From: an uncultured Paracoccaceae bacterium | Lineage (GTDB): Bacteria > Pseudomonadota > Alphaproteobacteria > Rhodobacterales > Rhodobacteraceae | Direction of reading: 5' to 3' | Length of the DNA stretch: 64,000 nucleotides | NCBI GenBank assembly: GCA_947499635.1 | Contig: CANMPD010000017.1 | Location: 22,417-86,416, forward strand | In this document: in pieces, positions 52,135 to 60,947 of the stretch | How positions within the stretch are numbered: position 1 is the first letter of the stretch | Layout: each line of letters opens with the position of its first letter | Program-made: the position numbers and the translations under genes | The notes under the pieces: generated by a model | Seen by the model: only the letters and a program-made list of their open reading frames with translations | Told to the model about the DNA's origin: nothing | Database searches by the model: none

Positions 52135-53438
52135 TGAATCTCCTAAATATAAACGACAAATCTGGTACATACCCTGCGTCGTACTACGCTAGTAACATCA
52201 TGCCGATTACCGATTGCGAAGCGGCGAAAGGCCAGATTAATTGTGATGTCTGTGTGATCGGGGGTGGTTTTACAGGCCTGTCTGCTGCGCTGCATTTGGC
52301 CGAACGCGGGTACAAGGTGCACCTGTTAGAAGCGCAGCGTATCGGTTTTGGTGCATCTGGACGTAACGGCGGACAGGTTGGGCAAGGGCAACGGCTTGAT
52401 CAAGATGACTTGGAAAAGATGCTTGGCGATACGCGTGCGATGGAATTGTGGAAAGTCGGCACTGCAGCTTCGAGTCTTGTCCGAGATCTAGCCAAGTCTG
52501 ATTTGGTGCACGCTGATTTCCATCCTGGTCTGTTATACACGGATCATCGCGAGAGATATGTGCAAGGATCGCGTGCATATGTAGAAAAGATGAATGACAA
52601 ATACGGTTATGATCAGCTATCTTTTTTGGATAAGGATCAGGTGTATGATCTTGTGAAATCCCCATGTTATTATGGCGGTACTTATGACACCGGGGGTGGC
52701 CATATTGATCCGCTGCAATTTGTTTTAGGCTTGGCCCGTATGGCACAACGGGCAGGTGCAATCTTACACGAGCGCAGCTTTGTCACCAAGATCAAAGAAG
52801 GGGCAATTGCGGCCGTTCATACCACATCCGCACGGATCTATGCAAAATATGTGGTCATGGGGTGTAATGGGTATGTAGGGGATTTACACTCGGATGTAAG
52901 CCGCCGCGTTATGCCAATTAATAACTATATAGCTGCGACTGAGCCTTTAAGCGAAGATATGCGGGCGCGTGTGATGACAAAAAACATCGCGGTTGCGGAT
53001 AGTAAATTCGTTGTGAATTATTTCCGTTTCAGTGATGACAATCGTATGTTGTTCGGTGGCACCGAAAGCTATGGTTATAAATTCCCAAAAGATATTGCGG
53101 CGCAGGTTCGAAAACCTATGACCGAGATATTCCCTCAGCTTGCAGATACAAAGATTGATTACTCATGGGGTGGGACGCTTGGCATCACTTTAAACCGGAT
53201 GCCACATTACGGAGTGTACGGTGCCAATAATATCCTAAGCCTGTCAGGCTTTTCTGGGTCGGGCGTCGCCATGGGGACGCTTTCGGGACAAATCGCCGCC
53301 GAGATGATTGCAGGGCAATCGGAACGATTTGATATTATGTCCAGTGTTCCAACACCAAAGTTTCCGGGTGGGCGTATGATGCGCCAGCCTTTGCTTATCC
53401 TTGCGATGCTTTGGTATTCGCTGCGCGATAAGCTTTAG
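52134..53438 (+). CDS. puuB: Gamma-glutamylpolyamine oxidase (PuuB-type FAD oxidoreductase, copy 1)
   Basis: DAO-fold flavoenzyme of 434 residues with the FAD motif VCVIGGGFTGLSAALHLAERG, GFGASGRNGGQVGQGQRLDQ and a C-terminal SLSGFSGSGVAMGTLSGQIAAEMI. PuuB oxidises gamma-glutamylputrescine to gamma-glutamyl-gamma-aminobutyraldehyde with release of ammonia and H2O2. The ATG at 52134 overlaps the puuA stop by 1 base. A 115-base gap separates it from the second puuA copy. Confidence 0.88.
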   Translation: MNLLNINDKSGTYPASYYASNIMPITDCEAAKGQINCDVCVIGGGFTGLSAALHLAERGYKVHLLEAQRIGFGASGRNGGQVGQGQRLDQDDLEKMLGDTRAMELWKVGTAASSLVRDLAKSDLVHADFHPGLLYTDHRERYVQGSRAYVEKMNDKYGYDQLSFLDKDQVYDLVKSPCYYGGTYDTGGGHIDPLQFVLGLARMAQRAGAILHERSFVTKIKEGAIAAVHTTSARIYAKYVVMGCNGYVGDLHSDVSRRVMPINNYIAATEPLSEDMRARVMTKNIAVADSKFVVNYFRFSDDNRMLFGGTESYGYKFPKDIAAQVRKPMTEIFPQLADTKIDYSWGGTLGITLNRMPHYGVYGANNILSLSGFSGSGVAMGTLSGQIAAEMIAGQSERFDIMSSVPTPKFPGGRMMRQPLLILAMLWYSLRDKL

Positions 53439-53553
53439 AGGTGCCGTGTTATTGGGATCTTGATCGTGCTGGAGGGGTATCCAGTTGGCTTAAGGTAAGA
53501 GTGATATCGCAAAAATAACAACGATGTCACGTTTTGAGAGAAGTAGTGTGAAA

Positions 53554-54903
53554 ATGGCTCAATTTAACCCACAAGAGTGGTGTAATGCCAATCCTGACGT
53601 CACTTTTGCGACGATCGCGGTGTGTGATGTCAACGGTGTGTTTCGTGGAAAGCGGGTACCAGTTGAGAATATTGTAAAAGTTTTCAACGAAGGCATTCGC
53701 ATGCCCTGCTCGGCCTGTACGGTTGATATATGGGGATGCGATATCGAGAACAGTGAGCTCGTGTTTGAAACGGGCGACGGCGATGTGATTTGCTCAGTGA
53801 CAAACCGCGGTTTGGTTACACGCCAGATCGCGGGACAGCGCTCTGCTTTTATTCCTGTCACTATGTTTGACGCGGCGGGAACACCCGTAGCGACGGATCC
53901 ACGTCAAGCGCTGTCAGCTGTTGTGGATAGGTTTAAATCTCATGGTTACACGCCGGTTGTCGCAACTGAACTCGAGTTTTACTTGGTTTCAGGGTCCGAA
54001 ACAGAGGTTGCCCCGGCAACGCTCCCGGGTGAGGCAGGACCGTTGGAGCATGACAATGTGTTATCTGTTGCTGAGCTTGATAAACTGCAGCCTTTCTTAG
54101 ACGATATTTACGCCGAATCCGCACGCCAAGGCATCGTCCCAGATGCCACCATTTCTGAAAGTGGTGCAGGTCAGTTCGAAGTTAACCTGATGCACAGCGA
54201 CGATGCACTGCGGGCTGCTGATGATGCGGTTTTGTTTAAAAATCTTGTTCGCAATACCGCGCGCGCGCATGGATTTCGCGCGACATTTATGGCCAAACCT
54301 TTTGGCGATAAGGCGGGAAATGGGCTTCACGTACATTTTTCGTTGTTAAACGAAGTCGGCAAAAATGTCTTTAACGATGACACTGACGAGGGCTCAGATC
54401 TGATGCGTCATGCCGTTGCAGGCTTAATCGCGCTTATGGTCGACAGCGCGTTGATTTTTGCACCGCACCAGAACAGTTATCGACGTATTCGTCCCAATGC
54501 TCACGCGCCGACGGCAGTTGCATGGGGTTATGAAAACCGCACGTGTGCTGTGCGTATTCCTGGCGGCAACAAAGCGGCACGTCGTATTGAGCACCGTGTC
54601 GCAGGAGGGGATGCGAACCCCTATTTGGTTCTTGCGGCTATTTTAGGCGCGGCAGTCTATGGAATTGAAAACACGCTGACACCGCCAGCACCAACGACCG
54701 GTAATGCCTATGAAACGGATGCCGCATCTTTGCCGCTGAACTGGTTTAATGCGATTTCGGCTTTTGAGAACAGTACGCTTTTGCCGAACGTTTTGGATCC
54801 TCAGCTGATCCGTCTGTTTGCGCAGACCAAAAAACAAGAACTAAGTAAATTTTTGAGCGTCGTTCCAAGTCATGAATATACTGCCTATCTGGAGACTGTC
54901 TAA
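53554..54903 (+). CDS. Gamma-glutamylpolyamine synthetase (PuuA-type, copy 2)
   Basis: Second glutamine synthetase-fold ligase, about 449 residues, clearly divergent from copy 1. It has the AVCDVNGVFRGKRVP, ATELEFYLVSG, ESGAGQFEVNLMHSDDAL, NGLHVHFSL, HQNSYRRIRPNAHAPTAVAWGYENR and RRIEHRVAGGDANPYLVLAA motifs. The two copies may act on different amines (for instance putrescine and spermidine or an aromatic amine), which is inference. Start ATG 53554 and an in-frame ATG at 53524 are both possible; neither ribosome site is decisive. Its stop overlaps the second puuB start. Confidence 0.85.
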   Translation: MAQFNPQEWCNANPDVTFATIAVCDVNGVFRGKRVPVENIVKVFNEGIRMPCSACTVDIWGCDIENSELVFETGDGDVICSVTNRGLVTRQIAGQRSAFIPVTMFDAAGTPVATDPRQALSAVVDRFKSHGYTPVVATELEFYLVSGSETEVAPATLPGEAGPLEHDNVLSVAELDKLQPFLDDIYAESARQGIVPDATISESGAGQFEVNLMHSDDALRAADDAVLFKNLVRNTARAHGFRATFMAKPFGDKAGNGLHVHFSLLNEVGKNVFNDDTDEGSDLMRHAVAGLIALMVDSALIFAPHQNSYRRIRPNAHAPTAVAWGYENRTCAVRIPGGNKAARRIEHRVAGGDANPYLVLAAILGAAVYGIENTLTPPAPTTGNAYETDAASLPLNWFNAISAFENSTLLPNVLDPQLIRLFAQTKKQELSKFLSVVPSHEYTAYLETV

Positions 54904-56210
54904 TGAACGTGCATCGTCATTATGCCGGAGACTGTGATCACACCACAAGTTATTATGCGGCTTCGGCAAACGTTAGGGCACTTAGACCTGCTTTGATGGG
55001 GCACCATAACTTTGATATCTGTATCGTCGGTGCTGGGTATTCTGGCTTGTCTACGGCGCTATATCTCGCCGAAAAAGGTCATAACGTTGCTCTTGTCGAA
55101 GGCGCGCGGATCGGGTGGGGGGCCTCGGGTCGAAACGGTGGTCAGGTGGTCAATGGGCTGAACGCCTCGCTTCAGACGATCAAACGCCGCTATGGTCAAG
55201 ACACTGCGAATTTTGTCGCTGGTCTGGTGATGGAGGGTGCCGACATCATCCGCGATCGTGTCGATACATATGGTATCGAGTGTGATCTGAAACCGACAAA
55301 CTTGTTTGCAGCATATACAGACGCGCATATGCGTGAGTTGGAAGAGCGTTTGGCGCTTTGGCGTGGGTATGGCATTGAAACGCAGGAAATGGTGTCCAAG
55401 GATCAGATCCGTGATTACGTAGGCTCTGATGTTTATGCTGGTGGCATGATGGATTTTGCCGGGGGGCATATGCACCCGCTCAATCTTGCTCTGGGCGAGG
55501 CGGCAGCGTTTGAACAAAATGGTGGTACGATCTTTGAAATGTCCCGTGTTGTGGATGTTAATTATGATGCACCGCATCCAGTTGTGACAACTGCAGATGG
55601 GAGCATCACATGTAAAAAAGTTGTTTTGTGTGGCAATGCTTATTTGGGTCATGTGGTGCCGAAATTGACATCGCGCGTTATGCCGGTTTCCACCCAAATT
55701 ATAGCCACCGAACCCTTGTCGCCTGAGCAAGCTCAGCGTTTATTGCCAACGGATACTTGCGTTGAAGATATCCGGTTTATCCTCGACTATTTCCGCCTGT
55801 CTGCAGACAATCGGCTGCTGTTTGGTGGCGGGACAGTCTATGGCGGTGCCGACCCCAAGGATATCGAAGCTAAGTTGCGAAAGAATATGCATAAAGTATT
55901 TCCGGAGCTGCAGGTTACCAAGGTCGACTATGCTTGGAGCGGGAACTTTGCCCTTTCCTTTAGTCGCGTCCCTCAACTGGGGCGCTTGAACGACAATACC
56001 TATTTTGCTCATGGTTATTCTGGTCACGGCGTGACGGGGTCACATACATTTGGCCGTATCCTAGCCGAGGCCATTTCCGGTGATATGTCGCGCTTTGATG
56101 TTTTTGCCAAGGTCCCATGGATCCCTTTCCCAGGTGGACGGATGTTCCGTGTGCCTTATTCGGTCATCGGGTCTTGGTATTATGGCTTCAAAGATCAATT
56201 TGGATTGTGA
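54903..56210 (+). CDS. Gamma-glutamylpolyamine oxidase (PuuB-type FAD oxidoreductase, copy 2)
   Basis: Second DAO-fold flavoenzyme, 435 residues, with CIVGAGYSGLSTALYLAEKG, GWGASGRNGGQVVNGLNA and a C-terminal FAHGYSGHGVTGSHTFGRILAEAI. The TAATG junction with the preceding synthetase (54901-54905) shows tight coupling, as in the first pair. The pair is presumably a paralogous module; the first ~30 residues differ from copy 1. Agmatinase follows 7 bases later. Confidence 0.86.
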   Translation: MNVHRHYAGDCDHTTSYYAASANVRALRPALMGHHNFDICIVGAGYSGLSTALYLAEKGHNVALVEGARIGWGASGRNGGQVVNGLNASLQTIKRRYGQDTANFVAGLVMEGADIIRDRVDTYGIECDLKPTNLFAAYTDAHMRELEERLALWRGYGIETQEMVSKDQIRDYVGSDVYAGGMMDFAGGHMHPLNLALGEAAAFEQNGGTIFEMSRVVDVNYDAPHPVVTTADGSITCKKVVLCGNAYLGHVVPKLTSRVMPVSTQIIATEPLSPEQAQRLLPTDTCVEDIRFILDYFRLSADNRLLFGGGTVYGGADPKDIEAKLRKNMHKVFPELQVTKVDYAWSGNFALSFSRVPQLGRLNDNTYFAHGYSGHGVTGSHTFGRILAEAISGDMSRFDVFAKVPWIPFPGGRMFRVPYSVIGSWYYGFKDQFGL

Positions 56211-56217
56211 GGACAGC

Positions 56218-57186
56218 ATGACACAGTTTGGCGATCAAGCGTTTAGAAAGACATCGCCTAAAGGGCGCTGGCCTGAGATGACCTATGGAGGGGCCCTCAG
56301 TTTCTTGCGCCGTGTTTATTCGCGTGACCTTGATGATGTGGACGTCGCTGTGATGGGAATCCCATTTGACAACGCGGTTACGTATCGTCCGGGATGTCGG
56401 CTTGGTCCGCGCGCGGTACGTGGGGCTTCTGTCCAGTTGGCCGAACTTAAAGCGTTTCCTTGGGGAATGGATCCGTTCGATACCTTAAATGTTGTGGACT
56501 ATGGTGATGTAGCACTTGATCCTCATCATCCAGACACCATTGCAAGGGCTATTCAAACCGCAGCAGCTGAGATCATCGCCACGGATACTATGTTGGTGTC
56601 AATTGGCGGTGATCATTCGATCAGTTATCCATTGCTAAAAGCACATGCCGACCGCCATGGTCCTATTGCACTCCTGCAATTTGATGCTCATTGCGATACA
56701 TGGCCTGACGACGGTCAAACCATTGACCATGGTACAATGTTCGCACGCGCCGCGCGTGAAGGGGTGATTGATGTCGCCAAGTCAACCCAAGTGGGACTGC
56801 GCACATATAATGACAGCGACCATGGTTTCGAAATTCTCAGCAGTCCCTGGATTCATCGAAATGGTATTCAAAAAACGATCGATGTATTCAAAGCTCGGGC
56901 TGGAGCTGCGCCGGTCTATGTGAGCTTTGACATTGATATGTTAGATCCGGCCTATGCGCCAGGCACGGGCACTCCGGTTCCCGGAGGGGTAGCGTCATGG
57001 CAAGCGCTTGAATTTATCCGGTCATTGACCGATCTTAATTTGATAGGGATGGATCTTGTCGAAGTTTCGCCACCATTTGATCACTCAGAAGTCACCGCAT
57101 TAGCTGCAGCACATTTGGTGCATGATTTCTTATGTGTTTTGGCACAAAAATCTGGTGCAAAAGAAAATAAAATCGGCAAGCTCTAG
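56218..57186 (+). CDS. speB: Agmatinase
   Basis: Ureohydrolase-fold enzyme of 322 residues that hydrolyses agmatine to putrescine and urea in the cytosol. Manganese ligands are visible in GGDHS (130-134), DAHCD (156-160) and SFDIDMLDPAYAPGTGTPVPGG. The ATG at 56218 is chosen because GAGGA lies 5 bases upstream; in-frame upstream starts would overlap the flavoenzyme. In this operon it would feed putrescine into the gamma-glutamyl route. Guanidinobutyrase or arginase-like activity on other guanidino compounds is an alternative. Confidence 0.9.
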   Translation: MTQFGDQAFRKTSPKGRWPEMTYGGALSFLRRVYSRDLDDVDVAVMGIPFDNAVTYRPGCRLGPRAVRGASVQLAELKAFPWGMDPFDTLNVVDYGDVALDPHHPDTIARAIQTAAAEIIATDTMLVSIGGDHSISYPLLKAHADRHGPIALLQFDAHCDTWPDDGQTIDHGTMFARAAREGVIDVAKSTQVGLRTYNDSDHGFEILSSPWIHRNGIQKTIDVFKARAGAAPVYVSFDIDMLDPAYAPGTGTPVPGGVASWQALEFIRSLTDLNLIGMDLVEVSPPFDHSEVTALAAAHLVHDFLCVLAQKSGAKENKIGKL

Positions 57187-57195
57187 GGAAGAAAC

Positions 57196-57891
57196 ATGAA
57201 AATCGGTATTTTGCAAACGGGTCGTGCGCCTGATGAAACTGTGGTGGAACACGGGGATTATGATGCACTTTTCATGCGTTATCTAGAGAGCAGAGGTTTT
57301 GAATTTCAAAATTATGTGGTGCTTGATGGGGAATTGCCGAGCAACCCTGAAGATGCTGAAGGTTGGTTGATTACAGGATCGCGTTTTGGTGTTTACGAAG
57401 ATCACGGATGGATTCCGCCGCTAGAAGATTTCCTTCGTGACAGTTTTGCGGCAGAGATACCGATTTTTGGGGTTTGCTTTGGTCATCAAATCCTAGCGCA
57501 AGCCTTGGGTGGGAAAGTCGAAAAATTCACCAAAGGATGGTCGGTTGGTCCTCAAACGTATCAAAGTGATATCTTTGGCGATCAGAAGATGATCGCGTGG
57601 CATCAGGATCAAGTGATCGAACGGCCTGCAACCGCGACGGCCGTTGGCTCTTCCGAGTTCTGTGAAAACGCCATTCTTACCTATGGTACGCGTGCGATGA
57701 CAATTCAGCCTCATCCAGAGTTTTCGCCGACATTTTTTCGAGCACTTCTTGAGGCTCGGGGAGATGTGTTGCCACAAAATGTTAGGATGAATGCTGAACA
57801 GGCTGATACGGAAAATTTGACTTCAAACAAATTTACCAGCGTTGTCGAAGATTTCTTCATGCGCCGCGGTCAATTTTCTGCGACGCAATAA
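57196..57891 (+). CDS. Class I glutamine amidotransferase (PuuD-like candidate)
   Basis: A 231-residue stand-alone class I glutamine amidotransferase domain. The nucleophile Cys94 lies in GVCFGHQIL and the His173-Glu175 pair in QPHPEF, giving a complete triad. It resembles GuaA-type (COG0518) amidotransferase domains more than E. coli PuuD. From position, 9 bases after agmatinase in the puu cluster, it may hydrolyse gamma-glutamyl-GABA to glutamate and GABA, a role usually held by PuuD. The function is inferred from context. Confidence 0.8.
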   Translation: MKIGILQTGRAPDETVVEHGDYDALFMRYLESRGFEFQNYVVLDGELPSNPEDAEGWLITGSRFGVYEDHGWIPPLEDFLRDSFAAEIPIFGVCFGHQILAQALGGKVEKFTKGWSVGPQTYQSDIFGDQKMIAWHQDQVIERPATATAVGSSEFCENAILTYGTRAMTIQPHPEFSPTFFRALLEARGDVLPQNVRMNAEQADTENLTSNKFTSVVEDFFMRRGQFSATQ

Positions 57892-58089
57892 GAGTGAATA
57901 TTCGAGGTGATTGAAGAGTTTGTGAGAAATATGTTCATTTTCTTGATATGTCGTATTACCTATCTGAAATAACTATATTTTTTTAATGATAATAATTTGA
58001 TCTGGAGATTACTTGGACGAACTGTCGCGTTGACTTAGATCTAGGGTTGACTTGATGTGTTGCAAATCTAAGAACCGGAGAAAATAGAG

Positions 58090-58536
58090 ATGAAAACTCT
58101 TTCTTACGCAATTTTATTTTGTGGAATTGTGACTGTCGTAAATGCTGACGGCGATCCGGAGCGCGGGAAACGAGAATTTAACAAGTGTAAGTCTTGTCAC
58201 ATGATTGTCTCTGATGATGGAGACGTTATTGTGAAAGGTGGTCGAACAGGCCCCAATCTTTGGGGGGTAACTGATCGTGTTGCTGGTACCGCTGATGGGT
58301 ATCGATATGGAAAAGATCACTTAAAAGCTGCAGAAATGGGTCTCGTGTGGACCGAAGATCAATTTAGTCAGTTTGTAACAGACCCTCGATCATTTTTAAA
58401 AGCCTTCACAGGTAACTCCAAAGCACGGTCAAAGATGAGCTTTCGTTTGAAATCAGGTGCAGAAGATGTTTTCGCATATCTTGCGCAATTTGGACCGGTT
58501 TCGACACAAGATGAAGCACCGATTATTACCGAGTAA
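58090..58536 (+). CDS. Class I cytochrome c (c2/c550-like)
   Basis: Periplasmic cytochrome of 148 residues with a signal peptide (about 1-18, VNA-DG), heme motif CKSCH (33-37), GRTGPNLWGV and the axial Met116 in SKMSF. The remaining sequence follows the c2/c550 pattern found in Rhodobacterales. It would carry electrons between membrane complexes or a periplasmic dehydrogenase. GGAG lies upstream of the ATG. It stands alone between the puu cluster and a convergent cheD. Confidence 0.88.
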   Translation: MKTLSYAILFCGIVTVVNADGDPERGKREFNKCKSCHMIVSDDGDVIVKGGRTGPNLWGVTDRVAGTADGYRYGKDHLKAAEMGLVWTEDQFSQFVTDPRSFLKAFTGNSKARSKMSFRLKSGAEDVFAYLAQFGPVSTQDEAPIITE

Positions 58537-58540
58537 GTAT

Positions 58541-58565
58541 GCAGACGCAGTGTATATGCGTCCGC
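58541..58565. terminator. Hairpin between convergent cytochrome c and cheD
   Basis: Imperfect 9-bp stem (core GACGCA/TGCGTC, 58544-58549 and 58557-58562) with a 7-base loop, 5 bases after the cytochrome stop. No T-run, so only a weak terminator candidate. Confidence 0.35.
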
Positions 58566-58646
58566 ATGGATGATCTATGTTATGTTACCATGCTGATGAA
58601 ATGATCGCCGAGGTGCTTGATTCGGACGGAACATCTCAATCAGACC

Positions 58647-59207
58647 TTAAAACAATGTCAGGCTGTCGGCTGCTGCTGCTGCAGGCTTCGGAGTAGACAC
58701 AACACGTGCTGCAGCGGCTTTTTCCTGTTCGCCTAGACGCCGATCATCTGCGACATGGGTCTGCTGCGCAGCCCCTGTTGTAGCATGAAACCGCACACGA
58801 CGTGCCGAAGTCCCACCTACAGAGGATGAAATCACGGGGATGCCTTCGTCCTTAAGAAATTTCTGAACAAAGGATGCGTTATTTGCACCGATATCCGATA
58901 GATTGGCAGACATTTTAGCACCTCCAAAGACCTTGGCCTTTAGATTTACCCTCTGTGCACCCTGTTTCATGATCCCGTTGATCAGCAATTCCATCGCATG
59001 AATACCGTATCGTGCATTAGCGGCACCGCCACCACCTGATGATGCAAGAAGGAAATGGTTCATACCACCTATTCCATTCTCGGCATCATATATGCAGGCA
59101 GCGATACAAGAGCCCAAAACGGTTGAAAACATCACTGAAGGGTCGTTACTGACTTGGTAATCCCCTTGTAGGATCGTGACAGTTTTTGAGTTTGCAAAAA
59201 CAGACAA
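58647..59207 (-). CDS. cheD: Chemoreceptor glutamine deamidase CheD
   Basis: CheD-family enzyme of about 186 residues. Catalytic Cys34 lies in VLGSCIAACIYD and the His51 in GGMNHFLL; the ARYGIHAMELLINGIMKQGA and KVFGGAKM blocks are also standard. It deamidates specific glutamines of methyl-accepting receptors. The TTG at 59207 is preferred because AAGGAA lies just before it and the family length fits; the ATG at 59303 would overlap cheB by 68 bases. It follows cheB on the same strand. Confidence 0.88.
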   Translation of the reverse strand: MSVFANSKTVTILQGDYQVSNDPSVMFSTVLGSCIAACIYDAENGIGGMNHFLLASSGGGGAANARYGIHAMELLINGIMKQGAQRVNLKAKVFGGAKMSANLSDIGANNASFVQKFLKDEGIPVISSSVGGTSARRVRFHATTGAAQQTHVADDRRLGEQEKAAAARVVSTPKPAAAAADSLTLF

Positions 59208-59235
59208 TTCAATTTCCTTCCCAGCTTTGGTAATC

Positions 59236-60231
59236 TCAGGTTTTACACGCCTGAAGAAGAGTGCCGGCCATACGGTCCAGCGGAATTTGTTTCTGAGATG
59301 CACCCATCTCCCAAGCGACGCGTGGCATACCGTATACTACGGAGCTTTGCTGGTCTTGTGAGAAGGTTGATGCACCTCCCTTGCGGAGTTCCAACAACCC
59401 CTTTGCCCCATCTTGCCCCATACCCGTTAATATTGAGGCAACGCAGTCGCGTGCAATTGGCGCTGCAGATGAAAAAAGTGCATCTACTGAAGGTTGGTGA
59501 CCTGAAATTGGACCACCTTGTTTCATTTGGATGCGATAAGGTTTACGACTGCTGAGACCCATGTGCCGCGTTTGGCCTGCAGCGATGTAAACATGACCTG
59601 CTTCTAACGTCATGCCATCGTCAGCAGTGACCACTTTTGCCGGGGAAATTCTGTCGAGCAATGAAACAAGGCCAGTTCCAAAGTTTTTTCCAGTGTGTTG
59701 CACCACCAAAGTTGGTGGGCAATCCGCAGGAAAATTGACTAACAGTTTTCGTAAAGCTTCTACACCGCCTGTCGAGGATCCGACGAGAATTACCTTTTTG
59801 TAATTCGGCCCACGTGTCGGAGACGCGCTTCGTACTTGAGGTCGAGCTTGGTTTTTCCTAGGAGCTTTCACCATCATGTCAAAGTACTGAACAAACTGAC
59901 GCGGACTATCCGCTTTGGTAAGTTCAAAGATGCCGGCACCAACATTTAGTAATGGTGAGGAGCGGCGTGCTGGTGTCGATGCAGTATTATCCATGACTGA
60001 GATCCACCGCACGTCTAATGCAGAAAACAGTGCGAGCATCATTTCAAATTCTGGGAGCTTGGTGAAACCATCTTCGACAAAAGCAAAAGTTGGCTGTGCC
60101 GCCTCGGCTTGATTATAAGCCATCATAAGATTATTCGCCAATAGGACCTGCATACCGGGATAGGAGGCTTCCATTTGGGTTTGTAGGCTACGGGCAAAAT
60201 TCCTATCAGTGGTGATGATCAATAAGCTCAT
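59236..60231 (-). CDS. cheB: CheB-type protein-glutamate methylesterase with degenerate receiver
   Basis: About 331 residues. The C-terminal CheB_methylest domain (about 145-331) keeps its triad: Ser152/153 in GSSTGG, His179 in VVQHTG, and Asp in TGMGQDGA. The N-terminal ~120 residues have receiver-like size and pattern (SLLIITTDRNFARSLQ) but the acidic pair reads TTD and the usual DxxMP phosphorylation site is not present in standard form (FVEDGF). It may be controlled without phosphorylation. The ATG at 60231 starts the domain directly; 60246 and 60255 are alternatives without clear ribosome sites. Paired with cheD; no other che gene is visible nearby. Confidence 0.87.
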   Translation of the reverse strand: MSLLIITTDRNFARSLQTQMEASYPGMQVLLANNLMMAYNQAEAAQPTFAFVEDGFTKLPEFEMMLALFSALDVRWISVMDNTASTPARRSSPLLNVGAGIFELTKADSPRQFVQYFDMMVKAPRKNQARPQVRSASPTRGPNYKKVILVGSSTGGVEALRKLLVNFPADCPPTLVVQHTGKNFGTGLVSLLDRISPAKVVTADDGMTLEAGHVYIAAGQTRHMGLSSRKPYRIQMKQGGPISGHQPSVDALFSSAAPIARDCVASILTGMGQDGAKGLLELRKGGASTFSQDQQSSVVYGMPRVAWEMGASQKQIPLDRMAGTLLQACKT

Positions 60232-60255
60232 ACTGGGCAATGTCATAACTCGCAA

Positions 60256-60621
60256 TTAGGCCCAATACCTTGGGCATTTCTCTCAACAAGTGGCCCGGCT
60301 TTTTAGGGCGCGCTTGAAGTGTAGCCAAAAAACCTTTCTAAATTCCTTTTACAAGGCGGTTCGTGGGGGCGATTTCTCGATACACTTTTCAAGTAAGAAG
60401 GTATTGTATCCATGGACCGTACTTGAAATTATTCGGTAAACAGGTTCGTCAAGGGTTGTTGAATTTCGTAGAGTATGGATAGAACTCGTTAAATTGTTGC
60501 TTACGCCAGCATCCAAGATGTATTCAAAGCCTATTATGCGCGTGGAGTTGGCATCGATTGGTCTACTGCTGACAAAATAATGTATCAGAACCTGAGCGCC
60601 GTGTTCGCCATGCAATCCACT
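60256..60621. other. Intergenic region between cheB and the IS3 remnant
   Basis: About 365 bases. I see no convincing gene, terminator or RNA. It probably includes the cheB promoter and decayed mobile DNA. Confidence 0.35.
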
Positions 60622-60785
60622 TGGACCTGTCCCGTTTTAATGCCGCTCCAAGTGCTCGTTTAGGCCACTTTCCGTTCGAATACGACGGTGCTTTTCCAGC
60701 CGAATGCTGAGTGGCGACGACGTGGATTGTAGAAGCTGTTGATGTATTCGAAGATCGGCATCTCAGCGTGCCGTCTGCATTCTCA
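60622..60785 (-). mobile_element. IS3-family insertion sequence remnant (right end)
   Basis: The minus strand encodes the C-terminal end of an IS3-type OrfB transposase. Just past its stop the sequence ends with ...GGGACAGGTCCA, that is TGGACCTGTCCC on the plus strand, which looks like an IS3-family terminal inverted repeat. The other end of the element is missing. Confidence 0.7.
60660..60782 (-). pseudogene. IS3-family transposase OrfB, C-terminal fragment
   Basis: Forty codons ending in IFEYINSFYNPRRRHSAFGW and then KSTVVFERKVA-stop, the diagnostic C-terminus of IS3-family integrase-core transposases. An in-frame stop precedes it, and the DDE residues are absent, so it is inactive. Confidence 0.85.
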
Positions 60786-60947
60786 TGCGAACACACCTAA
60801 CATTGATCTACTGAAAACCTGCATAAGCCGAAATCTGTTGGCGCGCATAGAACAGAAAGGTGCTGAAACTGCTTGCAACAATCTAACGATACCGCACATT
60901 ATCCACACAACCTCCGAGCCCGCAGATTCAAGCGCAGTCATACAGTA

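Noticed and set aside
52270..52761. A 163-codon open frame on the minus strand inside the first PuuB-type gene
   Set aside because: Antisense to a well-supported gene; His/Pro/Gln-rich translation typical of a shadow frame.
55059..55730. A 223-codon open frame on the minus strand
   Set aside because: It lies wholly inside the second PuuB-type gene, has no ribosome site, and its translation has no protein-like family pattern. It is a shadow of the sense gene.
60349..60615. An 88-codon minus-strand frame next to the IS3 remnant
   Set aside because: No ribosome site, no family resemblance, and it crosses the IS end at 60622 without relation to the transposase frame.
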